Assembly: GCF_937891315.1 (NCBI RefSeq)
Contig: NZ_CALAGI010000104.1
Coordinates: 1 to 24,048 of the forward strand
From: an uncultured Amaricoccus sp.
Lineage (GTDB): Bacteria > Pseudomonadota > Alphaproteobacteria > Rhodobacterales > Rhodobacteraceae
Direction: 5' to 3'
DNA: 24,048 nt
The notes under the pieces were generated by a model, which saw only the letters and a list, made by a program, of their open reading frames with translations, was not told where the DNA came from and did not search any database. Of this stretch, positions 14,174 through 23,327 are shown piece after piece. Made by a program: the position numbers and the translations under genes. How positions within the stretch are numbered: the stretch's first letter is position 1; each line of letters starts with the position of its first letter.

Positions 14174-16636
14174 ATGAATCAGCCACAGCCCTCCCTCCCG
14201 CTGTCGAGAACGCGTTCGACGGATCCCGAGGATATCGCCAACGAGATCGTCGATCGCCTGACCTATCGCATCGGCAAGAACGCCCGCGCCGCGAAACCCT
14301 ACGACTGGCTCGAAGCCTCGATTCTCGTCATCCGCGACCGCGCCATCGAGCGCTGGATGGAGACGACCAGCGACACCTACGCGGCCGGCACCAAGCGGGT
14401 CTACTACCTCAGCCTCGAATTCCTGATCGGCCGGCTGATGCGCGACGCGGTCAGCAATCTCGGGCTGCTCGAATCCATGCGCGCCGCGCTGAAGATTCTG
14501 AAGGTCGATCTCGATGTCATCGCCGAACTCGAGGCCGACGCCGCGCTCGGCAATGGCGGCCTCGGCCGGCTCGCCGCCTGCTTCATGGAGAGCATGGCGA
14601 CCGTCGGCCTGCCCGCCTATGGCTACGGCATCCGCTATCGCCACGGCCTCTTTCGCCAGAAGATCGCCGACGGCTGGCAGGCGGAATTCCCCGAGACCTG
14701 GCTCGAGCACGGCAACCCCTGGGAGTTCGACCGGCGCGAGGCGGCCTACGAAGTCGGTTTCGGCGGACTCGTCGAGTTCCACGAGGCCAATGGCTCGGAA
14801 GAGCGCTTCGTCTGGAAGCCGGCGGAGAAGGTGATCGCCACCGCCTATGACACGCCGATCGTCGGCTGGCGCGCCGCCCGCGTGAACACGCTTCGCCTGT
14901 GGAAGGCCGAGCCGCTCGACCCGATCCGTCTCGACGCCTTCAACGCCGGCGACCACACCGGCAGCCTCGCCGAGAGCAACCGCGCCGACGCGCTGACGCG
15001 CGTTCTCTATCCCGCCGACACTTCCGCCGCCGGACAGGAACTGCGGCTGCGGCAGGAATATTTCTTCTCCTGCGCCTCGCTCAAGGACATCATCCGCCGG
15101 CACCTGCAGCAGTACGACACGCTGGACAATCTCGGCGAGAAGGTCGCGGTGCATCTCAACGACACGCATCCCGCGGTCTGCGTGCTCGAACTGATGCGGT
15201 TGCTGGTCGATGACCACGGCATGGACTTCTCCCGCGCATGGGACGCGACGCGCGCCACCATCGGCTATACCAACCACACCCTGCTCCCCGAGGCGCTCGA
15301 AAGCTGGCCGGTGCCGCTCTTCGAGCGGATGCTGCCGCGCCACATGCAGATCCTCTACGAGATCAACGCCCGGCTGCTGCGGCAGGCGCGTGTCGAGATG
15401 AAGATGACCGATCAGCAGATCCAGAACATCAGCCTGATCGATGAAACCGGCGAGCGGCGGGTGCGCATGGGCAACCTCGCCTTCACCGGCGCGCATTCGA
15501 TCAATGGCGTCTCGGCGCTGCATACCGAACTGATGAAGGAGACCGTCTTCGCCGATCTCCACAAGATGTTCCCCAAGCGCATCAACAACAAGACCAACGG
15601 CATCACGCCGCGCCGCTGGCTGATGCAATGCAACCCCGGCCTCTTCAACCTGCTGCGCGAGACCATCGGCGACGGCTTCGCGGACGATATCGACAAGATC
15701 CGCGAGATCGAGAAATATGCCACCGATCCGGAATTCCAGAAGAAGTTCGCCGCCGTCAAGCATGACAACAAGGTACGGCTGGCGGCGCTGGTGCGCGAGC
15801 GGATGGGGGTTCGGGTCAATCCCGACGCGATGTTCGACATCCAGATCAAGCGCATTCACGAATACAAGCGCCAACTGCTGAACATCATCGAAGCCGTGTC
15901 GCTCTACGACCAGATCCGTTCGCATCCCGAGCGGGATTGGGTGCCGCGGGTCAAGTTCTTCGCCGGCAAGGCGGCGCCGACCTATCACAATGCGAAGCTC
16001 GTCATCAAACTCGCCAACGACGTCGGCCGCGTGATCAACGCCAATCCGTCGGTGCGCGAAGTGCTGAAGGTGGTCTTCGTGCCGAACTACAACGTCAGCC
16101 TCGCCGAGGTGCTGGTCCCGGCGGCCGATCTCAGCGAGCAGATCTCGACGGCCGGCATGGAGGCTTCCGGCACCGGCAACATGAAGTTCGCCCTGAACGG
16201 CGCGCTGACCATCGGCACACTCGACGGTGCGAATGTCGAGATCAAGGAACAGGTCGGCGACGACAATATCGTGATCTTCGGCCTGACCGCCGCCGAGGTG
16301 GCCGAAAAGCGGGCCATGGGCCACAACCCACGCCAGCTGATCGAAAGCTCGCCCGAACTCAGCCAGGCATTGTCGGCGATCTCGTCGGGCGTGTTCTCGC
16401 CGGACGATCCCGGCCGCTACGCCGGGCTGATCGGCGGCCTCTACGAGCACGACTGGTTCATGGTCGCGACCGACTTCGACGCCTATGCCGAGGCGCAGGA
16501 CCGGGTGAACGCGATCTGGTCCAATCCCTCGCAATGGTGGGAAAAAGCGATCCTCAACACCGCGCGGATGGGCTGGTTCTCGTCGGACCGGACGATCCGC
16601 GAATATGCTACAGACATTTGGGGGGTCAAACTGTAG
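14174..16636 (+). CDS. glgP: Glycogen/starch/alpha-glucan phosphorylase
   Basis: GlgP releases glucose-1-phosphate from non-reducing ends of glycogen by phosphorolysis with pyridoxal phosphate. The 820-residue protein has the family's usual length and shows YYLSLEFLIGR (76-86), LGNGGLGRLAACF, AVHLNDTHPAV, and the cofactor-binding segment EASGTGNMKFALNGALT with the Schiff-base Lys at 671. It carries no mammalian-type N-terminal phosphorylation site that I can recognise. ATG 14174 has GAGGACATC just upstream. An in-frame GTG at 14015 would add 53 residues of atypical composition and overlap the candidate promoter, so it is not used. First gene of the glycogen operon, 37 nt before glgB. Confidence 0.96.
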   Translation: MNQPQPSLPLSRTRSTDPEDIANEIVDRLTYRIGKNARAAKPYDWLEASILVIRDRAIERWMETTSDTYAAGTKRVYYLSLEFLIGRLMRDAVSNLGLLESMRAALKILKVDLDVIAELEADAALGNGGLGRLAACFMESMATVGLPAYGYGIRYRHGLFRQKIADGWQAEFPETWLEHGNPWEFDRREAAYEVGFGGLVEFHEANGSEERFVWKPAEKVIATAYDTPIVGWRAARVNTLRLWKAEPLDPIRLDAFNAGDHTGSLAESNRADALTRVLYPADTSAAGQELRLRQEYFFSCASLKDIIRRHLQQYDTLDNLGEKVAVHLNDTHPAVCVLELMRLLVDDHGMDFSRAWDATRATIGYTNHTLLPEALESWPVPLFERMLPRHMQILYEINARLLRQARVEMKMTDQQIQNISLIDETGERRVRMGNLAFTGAHSINGVSALHTELMKETVFADLHKMFPKRINNKTNGITPRRWLMQCNPGLFNLLRETIGDGFADDIDKIREIEKYATDPEFQKKFAAVKHDNKVRLAALVRERMGVRVNPDAMFDIQIKRIHEYKRQLLNIIEAVSLYDQIRSHPERDWVPRVKFFAGKAAPTYHNAKLVIKLANDVGRVINANPSVREVLKVVFVPNYNVSLAEVLVPAADLSEQISTAGMEASGTGNMKFALNGALTIGTLDGANVEIKEQVGDDNIVIFGLTAAEVAEKRAMGHNPRQLIESSPELSQALSAISSGVFSPDDPGRYAGLIGGLYEHDWFMVATDFDAYAEAQDRVNAIWSNPSQWWEKAILNTARMGWFSSDRTIREYATDIWGVKL

Positions 16637-16673
16637 CCTCGGAATCAACAAGGATGCCCCGGGGGAAACGGAC

Positions 16674-18884
16674 GTGATCAAAGAGACGGCCAAGCCAAAG
16701 GCCGCGGCGCCCGCGGAGCTCGACTCCGGCGCCGTCGAGGCGATCGTTCACGGGACCCACGGCGACCCCTTCGCCGTCCTTGGACTGCTGGAGGCCGGCT
16801 CCGGCCTTGTCGCCCGTTGCTTCATCGCCGGGGCGGAGCGGGTCGAGGCCTTCACCCTCGACGGCAAGCCGGCGGGCACGCTCGCGCGCCGGCACGACGC
16901 CGGCTTCTTCGAGGGCAAGCTGCGCATCCGCAAGCGCCAGCCGGTGAAATACCACGCCAGCAACAACGGCGGCGACTGGTGGGTGGTCGATCCCTATTCC
17001 TTCGGCCCGGTGCTCGGGCCGATGGACGACTATTATATCGCCGAGGGCAGCCATCTGCGGCTGTTCGACAAGCTGGGCGCCCATCCGATCCATCACGAAG
17101 GCGCCGAGGGGGTGCATTTCGCCGTCTGGGCGCCGAATGCCCGGCGGGTTTCGGTGGTCGGCGACTTCAACGCCTGGGACGGGCGGCGCCATACGATGCG
17201 GTTGCGGCGCGACACCGGCATCTGGGAAATCTTCATCCCCGGCGTTCACGCGGGCCTGCCGTACAAATACGAGATCATCGCGCCCGACGGCGTCGTGCTG
17301 CCGCTCAAGGCCGATCCCTTCGCCCGCGCCGCCGAGCTGCGCCCCGCCAATGCCTCGATCGTCGCGCCCTGGCTCGATCACGAATGGGGCGACGCCGCGC
17401 ATCGCGCCTTCTGGGCGGCGACGGACGCGCGGCGCCAGCCGATCTCGATCTACGAGGTTCACCCGGGCTCGTGGCAACGCGGTGAGGACGACGGTTTTCT
17501 CAGCTGGGACGAGCTCGCCGACCGGCTGATCCCCTATGTCGTCGACATGGGCTTCACCCATATCGAGTTCCTGCCGATCAGCGAGCATCCGTTCGATCCG
17601 TCCTGGGGCTATCAGACAACCGGCCTCTACGCGCCGAGCGCGCGGTTCGGTCCGCCCGAGGGTTTCGCGCGCTTCGTCGACGGAGCGCACCGCGCCGGCA
17701 TCTCCGTGATCCTCGACTGGGTGCCGGCGCATTTTCCGACCGACGCGCATGGGCTGGCGCATTTCGACGGGACGGCGCTCTACGAGCATGCCGACCCGCG
17801 ACAGGGTTTTCATCCCGACTGGAACACCGCGATCTACAATTTCGGTCGGCGCGAGGTGTCGAGCTACCTCGTCAACAATGCGCTCTACTGGTCGGAACTG
17901 TTCCATATCGACGGGCTGCGCGTCGATGCCGTGGCTTCCATGCTCTATCTCGACTATTCGCGCAAGGAAGGCGAATGGGTGCCGAACAAGTTCGGCGGCC
18001 GCGAGAATCTCGACGCGGTGGAGTTCCTGCGGGCCACCAATCGCGCGGTCTACGGCAGCCACCCGGGCACCGTCACCATCGCGGAGGAGAGCACGAGCTG
18101 GCCGAAGGTCAGCGCCCCGGTGCACGAGGGCGGGCTCGGCTTCGGCTTCAAGTGGAACATGGGTTTCATGCACGACACGCTGCAATATCTGTCGCGCGAC
18201 CCGATCTACCGCGGGCATCACCAGAACGACCTGACCTTCGGCCTGCTCTACGCCTTCAGCGAAAATTTCGTCCTGCCGCTCAGCCATGACGAGGTGGTGC
18301 ATGGCAAGGGCAGCCTGATCGCCAAGATGGCGGGCGACGCCTGGCAGAAGTTCGCGAACCTCCGCGCCTACTACGCGTTCATGTGGGGTTATCCCGGCAA
18401 GAAGTTGCTGTTCATGGGTCAGGAATTCGCGCAAGGCGCGGAATGGTCCGAGGCGCGCGCGCTCGACTGGTGGCAGCTCGACATCGCCGAGCATCGCGGG
18501 GTGCAGAGCCTCGTGCGCGACCTCAACCGACTCTACGCCTCGACGCCCGCGCTCCATGCCCGCGACTGCGAGGGCGAAGGGTTCGAATGGCTGATCGCCG
18601 ACGATTCGACCAATTCGGTCTTCGCCTGGCAGCGCCGAGCACCGGGCGAAAATCCGGTCGCGGTGATCTCGAACTTCACGCCGGTGCCGCGGACAGGCTA
18701 TCGGGTGCCCCTGCCCCGCGCCGGTCGCTGGCGCGAGATCCTCAATACCGACGCGGGTCTCTATGGTGGTGGCGGCATGGGCAACATGGGCGCGGTCGAA
18801 GCAATCGAGGACGGGGCCGGCGCGGCGGCGCGCATGACCCTGCCTCCACTCGCCACGGTCTGGCTCGAATTCGAGCCGGCATGA
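16674..18884 (+). CDS. glgB: 1,4-alpha-glucan branching enzyme
   Basis: GlgB cuts alpha-1,4 chains and reattaches them through alpha-1,6 bonds (GH13 subfamily 9). The 736-residue protein has two N-terminal beta-sandwich modules: the first at about 20-115, and a CBM48 module with HFAVWAPNARRVSVVGDFN near 149-167. The catalytic barrel contains the nucleophile D418 in GLRVDAVASMLYLDYSR and the acid/base E471 in TIAEEST, then LPLSHDEVVHGKGSL. The D to E spacing of 53 equals that in E. coli GlgB (D405, E458). The start is GTG 16674 with GGGGGAAA upstream; a longer frame from 16605 overlaps glgP and is not needed. A Gly/Met-rich stretch, GGGGMGNMG, occurs near residues 700-708. Confidence 0.96.
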   Translation: MIKETAKPKAAAPAELDSGAVEAIVHGTHGDPFAVLGLLEAGSGLVARCFIAGAERVEAFTLDGKPAGTLARRHDAGFFEGKLRIRKRQPVKYHASNNGGDWWVVDPYSFGPVLGPMDDYYIAEGSHLRLFDKLGAHPIHHEGAEGVHFAVWAPNARRVSVVGDFNAWDGRRHTMRLRRDTGIWEIFIPGVHAGLPYKYEIIAPDGVVLPLKADPFARAAELRPANASIVAPWLDHEWGDAAHRAFWAATDARRQPISIYEVHPGSWQRGEDDGFLSWDELADRLIPYVVDMGFTHIEFLPISEHPFDPSWGYQTTGLYAPSARFGPPEGFARFVDGAHRAGISVILDWVPAHFPTDAHGLAHFDGTALYEHADPRQGFHPDWNTAIYNFGRREVSSYLVNNALYWSELFHIDGLRVDAVASMLYLDYSRKEGEWVPNKFGGRENLDAVEFLRATNRAVYGSHPGTVTIAEESTSWPKVSAPVHEGGLGFGFKWNMGFMHDTLQYLSRDPIYRGHHQNDLTFGLLYAFSENFVLPLSHDEVVHGKGSLIAKMAGDAWQKFANLRAYYAFMWGYPGKKLLFMGQEFAQGAEWSEARALDWWQLDIAEHRGVQSLVRDLNRLYASTPALHARDCEGEGFEWLIADDSTNSVFAWQRRAPGENPVAVISNFTPVPRTGYRVPLPRAGRWREILNTDAGLYGGGGMGNMGAVEAIEDGAGAAARMTLPPLATVWLEFEPA

Positions 18885-18939
18885 AGAGAGCCGAATGAAG
18901 GACACCGGTGCGAGAACAAGCACGAGGGGAGACTACCTA

Positions 18940-20196
18940 GTGGACAAGAAGACGCAGCCGCTGGCGCGTGACGCCATGGCCTATGTTCTGGCCGGGGGTC
19001 GCGGCAGCCGGCTCAAGGAATTGACCGACCGACGCGCCAAGCCGGCGGTCTATTTTGGCGGCAAGACCCGGATCATCGACTTCGCGCTGTCGAACGCGCT
19101 GAACTCGGGCATCCGCCGCATCGGCGTCGCGACCCAGTACAAGGCGCACAGCCTGATCCGCCACCTGCAGCGCGGCTGGAACTTCTTCCGGCCGGAGCGG
19201 AACGAGAGCTTCGACATCCTTCCCGCGTCGCAGCGCGTCAGCGAAACGCAATGGTACGAGGGCACCGCCGACGCGGTCTATCAGAACATCGACATCATCG
19301 AGGACTATCGCCCCGAATACATGGTGATCCTCGCCGGTGACCATATCTACAAGATGGACTACGAGTTGATGCTGCGTCAGCACGTGGATTCCGGAGCCGA
19401 CGTCACCGTGGGCTGTCTCGAGGTGCCGCGGATGGAGGCGGTCGGTTTCGGCGTGATGCATGTCGATGCCGAGGACACGATCACCGCTTTCGTCGAGAAA
19501 CCGGCCGATCCGCCCGGCATTCCGGGCAACCCGGACGTGGCGCTGGCCTCCATGGGCATCTACGTCTTCCACACCCGCTTCCTGATGGAGCTGCTGCGAC
19601 GCGACGCCGCTGATCCGAACTCCACCCGCGACTTCGGCAAGGACATCATCCCCTACATCGTCGAGAACGGCAAAGCGGTGGCGCACCGCTTCAGCCAGTC
19701 CTGCGTGCGCTCGAGCAGCGAGGCGACCGCCTACTGGCGCGACGTTGGAACGGTGGATGCCTATTGGGAGGCGAATATCGACCTGACCGACATCATCCCC
19801 GAACTCGACCTCTACGAGACGGGCTGGCCGATCTGGACCTATTCCGAGATCACGCCGCCGGCGAAGTTCGTGCATGACCAGGCCGGGCGCCGGGGCTCGG
19901 CGGTCAGCTCGCTCGTCTCCGGCAACTGCATCGTCTCGGGCACCTCGCTTCGCCGCAGCCTGTTGTTCACGGGCGTGCGGGCGCATTCCTATTCCGCGCT
20001 GGACGAAGCGGTGATCCTGCCGGAATGCGACATCGGGCGGAATGTGCGGCTTCGCAAGGTCGTCGTCGACCGCGGCGTCAGGATTCCCGAGGGGCTGGTG
20101 GTGGGCGAGGATCCGGTGCTCGATGCCAAGCGTTTCCGCCGTACCGAAAACGGCGTCTGCCTGATCACCCAGTCGATGCTCGACCGGCTGGCGTAA
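18940..20196 (+). CDS. glgC: Glucose-1-phosphate adenylyltransferase (ADP-glucose pyrophosphorylase)
   Basis: GlgC makes ADP-glucose from ATP and glucose-1-phosphate, the committed and allosterically controlled step. The 418-residue protein shows the nucleotide-binding loop VLAGGRGSRLKELTDRRAKP near the N-terminus, YFGGKTRIIDFALSN, LAGDHIYKMDYE, the glucose-1-phosphate site AFVEKPADPPG, YWRDVGTVDAYWEAN, and the C-terminal beta-helix with SSLVSGNCIVSG. It closely resembles Rhodobacter GlgC, known to respond to fructose-6-phosphate and pyruvate. GTG 18940 is chosen because GAGGGGAG lies directly upstream and the resulting N-terminus matches Rhodobacter enzymes. ATG 18895, 15 codons earlier and 10 nt after the glgB stop, is a real alternative. 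Confidence 0.95.
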   Translation: MDKKTQPLARDAMAYVLAGGRGSRLKELTDRRAKPAVYFGGKTRIIDFALSNALNSGIRRIGVATQYKAHSLIRHLQRGWNFFRPERNESFDILPASQRVSETQWYEGTADAVYQNIDIIEDYRPEYMVILAGDHIYKMDYELMLRQHVDSGADVTVGCLEVPRMEAVGFGVMHVDAEDTITAFVEKPADPPGIPGNPDVALASMGIYVFHTRFLMELLRRDAADPNSTRDFGKDIIPYIVENGKAVAHRFSQSCVRSSSEATAYWRDVGTVDAYWEANIDLTDIIPELDLYETGWPIWTYSEITPPAKFVHDQAGRRGSAVSSLVSGNCIVSGTSLRRSLLFTGVRAHSYSALDEAVILPECDIGRNVRLRKVVVDRGVRIPEGLVVGEDPVLDAKRFRRTENGVCLITQSMLDRLA

Positions 20197-20215
20197 CCCG
20201 AACCAAGGACATCGC

Positions 20216-20236
20216 ATGAAGACTGATCCCGCATGA
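20216..20236 (+). CDS. Six-codon mini-ORF overlapping the glgA start
   Basis: ATG 20216 opens the frame MKTDPA and stops at TGA 20234-20236, which overlaps the glgA ATG (20233-20235) as ATGA. The mini-ORF has the only good ribosome site in the gap (AAGGA, 20205-20209), 6 nt before its ATG. The glgA start has none of its own, so glgA translation may depend on reinitiation. It could also be a by-product of the short direct repeat GCATGAAG. Confidence 0.35.
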   Translation: MKTDPA

Positions 20237-21678
20237 AGGTCCTGTCGGTCGCGTCGGAGGTCTATCCGCTGGTCAAGACCGGTGGCCTCGCCGATGTCGC
20301 GGGCGCCCTGCCGCCCGCGCTGGCGCGGCAGGGGGTCGAGATGCGCACTCTGATGCCGGGGTATCCGTCGGTGATGGGGCGCCTCGGCGGGACGGGCGAG
20401 GTCGTCTTCGAATATTCCCATCTGCTCGGGGTGCCGGCCAGGATCATCTCGGCCCGGGTCGAAGGGCTTGATCTCTATCTGATCGAATCCCCCGCCCTCT
20501 TCAACCGGGCGGGCGGACCCTATGTCGACGGCGCCGGCATCGACCATGTCGACAACTGGCACCGCTTCGCCGCCTTGTCGCGGGCCGGGGCCGACATCGC
20601 CGCCGGCATCCTGCCGGACTTTCACCCCGACATCGTGCATGCCCACGACTGGCAGGCGGGCCTCACCCCGGCCTACATGCGCTATTCCGGGATCCAGCGC
20701 CCGTCGATCGTCACGATTCACAACATTGCCTTCCAGGGCCATTTCGGTGCCCAGGTGTTCGGCGGGCTGGAACTGCCGACCTATGCCTTCGCGCTCGACG
20801 GCGTCGAATACTACGGCGGCGTCGGCTTCCTGAAGGCCGGCCTCGCCAATGCGAGCGCCATCACCACGGTCAGCCCGACCTATGCCGAGGAGATCCGCTC
20901 GGCCGCTTACGGCATGGGGCTCGAAGGTCTGATCAGTACCCGCGCGCCGGTACTGTCCGGGATCGTCAACGGCATCGACACCGGCGTCTGGAACCCCGAG
21001 ACCGACCCGGTCCTCGCCGAGACGTTCGGTCCGCGCAAGCTCAAGGGCCGCGTCGTCAACCGCCGAGCCATCGAGGCGCGCTTCGGCCTGCACCAGGACG
21101 AGGATCCGCTCTTCGTCGTCATCAGCCGCCTGACCTGGCAGAAGGGCATCGACCTCCTCGCCGAGGTCACCGACGACATCGTCGCGTCCGGCGCGAAGCT
21201 CGCGGTGCTCGGCGCCGGCGACGCCGCGCTGGAGGGCGCCTTCCTCGGCGCGGTCCAGCGCCACGGCGGCCGGGTCGGCGTCGTCATCGGCTATGACGAA
21301 CCGCTGGCCCATACGATGCAGGGCGGCGCCGACGGCATTCTCATCCCCTCGCGGTTCGAACCCTGTGGTCTCACCCAGCTTTACGGCCTGCGCTATGGCG
21401 CGGTGCCGGTGGTCGCCCGCACCGGCGGCCTTGCCGACACGATCATCGATGCCAATTCCGCCGCGCTCAACGCCGGCGTCGCCACCGGCTTCCAGTTCCT
21501 GCCCGTCGATGCCGACGGTCTGCGCGGCGCGGTCCGCCGCGCGGTCTCGGTCTTTCGCAACCCGTCCGTCTGGACCGGCATCCAGCGCGCCGGCATGCGC
21601 TCGGATGTTTCCTGGGACCGCAGCGCGGCGCTCTACGCGGAACTCTACGCCTCCCTCGCCCCAAACGCCCCGGGATAA
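20233..21678 (+). CDS. glgA: Glycogen synthase (ADP-glucose dependent)
   Basis: GlgA adds glucose from ADP-glucose to the non-reducing end of glycogen (GT5 family). The 481-residue protein has typical length. It shows the ADP-glucose loop VKTGGLADVAGALP (K15), HAHDWQAGLTP, TIHNIAFQGHF, TTVSPTYAEEI, VNGIDTGVWNP, ISRLTWQKGIDLL, and the C-terminal catalytic motif PSRFEPCGLTQLYGLRYG. ATG 20233 gives the conserved N-terminus MKVLSVASEVYPLVK. No Shine-Dalgarno lies at the usual distance; the upstream AAGGA serves a six-codon frame that overlaps this start. It lies 36 nt after glgC and 6 nt before pgm. Confidence 0.96.
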   Translation: MKVLSVASEVYPLVKTGGLADVAGALPPALARQGVEMRTLMPGYPSVMGRLGGTGEVVFEYSHLLGVPARIISARVEGLDLYLIESPALFNRAGGPYVDGAGIDHVDNWHRFAALSRAGADIAAGILPDFHPDIVHAHDWQAGLTPAYMRYSGIQRPSIVTIHNIAFQGHFGAQVFGGLELPTYAFALDGVEYYGGVGFLKAGLANASAITTVSPTYAEEIRSAAYGMGLEGLISTRAPVLSGIVNGIDTGVWNPETDPVLAETFGPRKLKGRVVNRRAIEARFGLHQDEDPLFVVISRLTWQKGIDLLAEVTDDIVASGAKLAVLGAGDAALEGAFLGAVQRHGGRVGVVIGYDEPLAHTMQGGADGILIPSRFEPCGLTQLYGLRYGAVPVVARTGGLADTIIDANSAALNAGVATGFQFLPVDADGLRGAVRRAVSVFRNPSVWTGIQRAGMRSDVSWDRSAALYAELYASLAPNAPG

Positions 21679-21684
21679 AGTCGC

Positions 21685-23313
21685 ATGATCAAGACCGTCG
21701 CCACCACGCCCTACGACGACCAGAAGCCCGGCACATCCGGCCTGCGCAAGAAGGTGCCGCACTTCCAGCGGCCGAACTACGTCGAGAACTTCGTCCAGTC
21801 GATCTTCGACAGCCTCGAAGGGTTCGAGGGCAAGACGCTGGTCATCGGCGGCGACGGCCGCTACTTCAACCGCGAGGTGATCCAGATCGCTCTCAAAATG
21901 GCCGCCGCCGCCGGTTTCGGCAAGGCGATGGTCGGACAGGGCGGCATCCTCTCCACCCCCGCCGCCTCCAACGTGATCCGCAAGTACGGGGCCTTCGGCG
22001 GCATCATCCTCTCGGCCAGCCACAATCCGGGCGGGCCGACCGAGGATTTCGGCATCAAGTACAATACCGGCAACGGCGGCCCCGCGCCGGAGAAGATCAC
22101 CGACGCGATCTATGCCCGCACCCGGACGATCACCGAGTATCGCGTGCTCGACGCGCCGGACCTCGATCTCGACGCGATCAGCACGCTCGCCCTCGGGTCG
22201 ATGCGGGTCGAAGTGATCGACCCCGTCGCCGACTATGCCGAGCTGATGGAGAGCCTCTTCGACTTTCCCGCGCTGAAGGCGATGTTCGCCGGCGGCTTCC
22301 GCATGGCCTTCGACGCGATGAGCGCGGTCACCGGCCCATACGCCACCGAGATCCTCGAGAACCGGCTCGGAGCCGCGCGGGGCACGGTGCGCAACGGCAC
22401 GCCGCTGCCCGATTTCGGCGGCCATCATCCCGACCCGAACCTCGTCCATGCCCGCGAGCTCCATGACGTGATGATGGAGGAGAACGCGCCGGATTTCGGC
22501 GCGGCCTCCGACGGCGACGGCGACCGCAATCTGATCATCGGGCGCGGCATCTTCGTCACTCCCTCCGACTCGCTGGCGCTGCTCGCGGCGAACGCCCATA
22601 TGGCGCCCGGCTACGCGGCCGGCCTCGCCGGTATCGCCCGCTCGATGCCGACCAGCGGCGCCGCCGACCGCGTTGCCGAGAAGCTCGGGATAAACCTCTA
22701 CGAGACACCGACCGGCTGGAAGTTCTTCGGCAACCTGCTCGACGCCGGCCTCGCCACCATCTGCGGCGAGGAGAGCGCCGGCACCGGCTCGAACCATGTG
22801 CGCGAGAAGGACGGGCTCTGGGCCGTGCTCCTCTGGCTCAATATCCTCGCTGTCCGCAAGCAGAGCGTGCGCGCCATCGCCAAGGAGCATTGGGAGACCT
22901 ACGGCCGCAACTACTACGCCCGCCACGACTACGAGGGCATCGATTCCGCCGCCGCCAACGGTCTGGTGGACGCGCTTCGCGCCCGGCTCGCCACGCTTCC
23001 CGGCACCACGCTGTCCGGCCTCGTCGTGGCGGCGGCGGACGATTTCGCCTATCACGACCCGGTCGATGGCTCGACATCCGCGAATCAGGGCATCCGCGTT
23101 CTGTTCGAAGGCGGCAGCCGCGTGGTGTTCCGGCTTTCGGGCACCGGCACTTCCGGCGCCACGCTCCGCGTCTATATCGAGCGCTACGAGGCCGATCCGG
23201 CGAAGCTCGCCCAGGCGACCGAGGTGGCGCTGGCCGACCTGATCTCCGCCGCCGAGACCCTCGCCGAGATTTCCAGCCGCACCGGTCGGACCGCGCCCGA
23301 CGTGATCACCTGA
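21685..23313 (+). CDS. pgm: Phosphoglucomutase (alpha-D-glucose phosphate-specific)
   Basis: Pgm interconverts glucose-6-phosphate and glucose-1-phosphate, linking central metabolism to GlgC and receiving the product of GlgP. The 542-residue protein is of the PGM1-like subfamily and starts with TTPYDDQKPGTSGLRKKV. The phosphoserine is S112 in LSASHNPGG, the metal loop is DGDGDR (276-281), the sugar-binding loop is in CGEESAGTGSNH, and the phosphate-binding loop near the C-terminus is FRLSGTGTSGATLRVYIE. ATG 21685 lies 6 nt behind glgA with only a weak AAAG upstream, so coupled translation is likely. Placing pgm between glgA and glgX gives one transcript for the whole path from glucose-6-phosphate to glycogen and back. 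Confidence 0.96.
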   Translation: MIKTVATTPYDDQKPGTSGLRKKVPHFQRPNYVENFVQSIFDSLEGFEGKTLVIGGDGRYFNREVIQIALKMAAAAGFGKAMVGQGGILSTPAASNVIRKYGAFGGIILSASHNPGGPTEDFGIKYNTGNGGPAPEKITDAIYARTRTITEYRVLDAPDLDLDAISTLALGSMRVEVIDPVADYAELMESLFDFPALKAMFAGGFRMAFDAMSAVTGPYATEILENRLGAARGTVRNGTPLPDFGGHHPDPNLVHARELHDVMMEENAPDFGAASDGDGDRNLIIGRGIFVTPSDSLALLAANAHMAPGYAAGLAGIARSMPTSGAADRVAEKLGINLYETPTGWKFFGNLLDAGLATICGEESAGTGSNHVREKDGLWAVLLWLNILAVRKQSVRAIAKEHWETYGRNYYARHDYEGIDSAAANGLVDALRARLATLPGTTLSGLVVAAADDFAYHDPVDGSTSANQGIRVLFEGGSRVVFRLSGTGTSGATLRVYIERYEADPAKLAQATEVALADLISAAETLAEISSRTGRTAPDVIT

Positions 23314-23327
23314 CCCGCGGGGTTGAG

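Noticed and set aside
13730..18923. Two long minus-strand frames (13730-16693 and 16626-18923) opposite glgP and glgB
   Set aside because: Same antisense shadow effect; the composition follows from the plus-strand proteins and no family motif is present.
18937..23055. An uninterrupted 1372-codon frame on the minus strand opposite glgC, glgA and pgm
   Set aside because: It mirrors the codon bias of three certain genes. The translation is rich in Asp/Arg/Gly/Val/His without domains, and no separate ribosome site or promoter was seen. Long antisense frames are expected in such GC-rich DNA.
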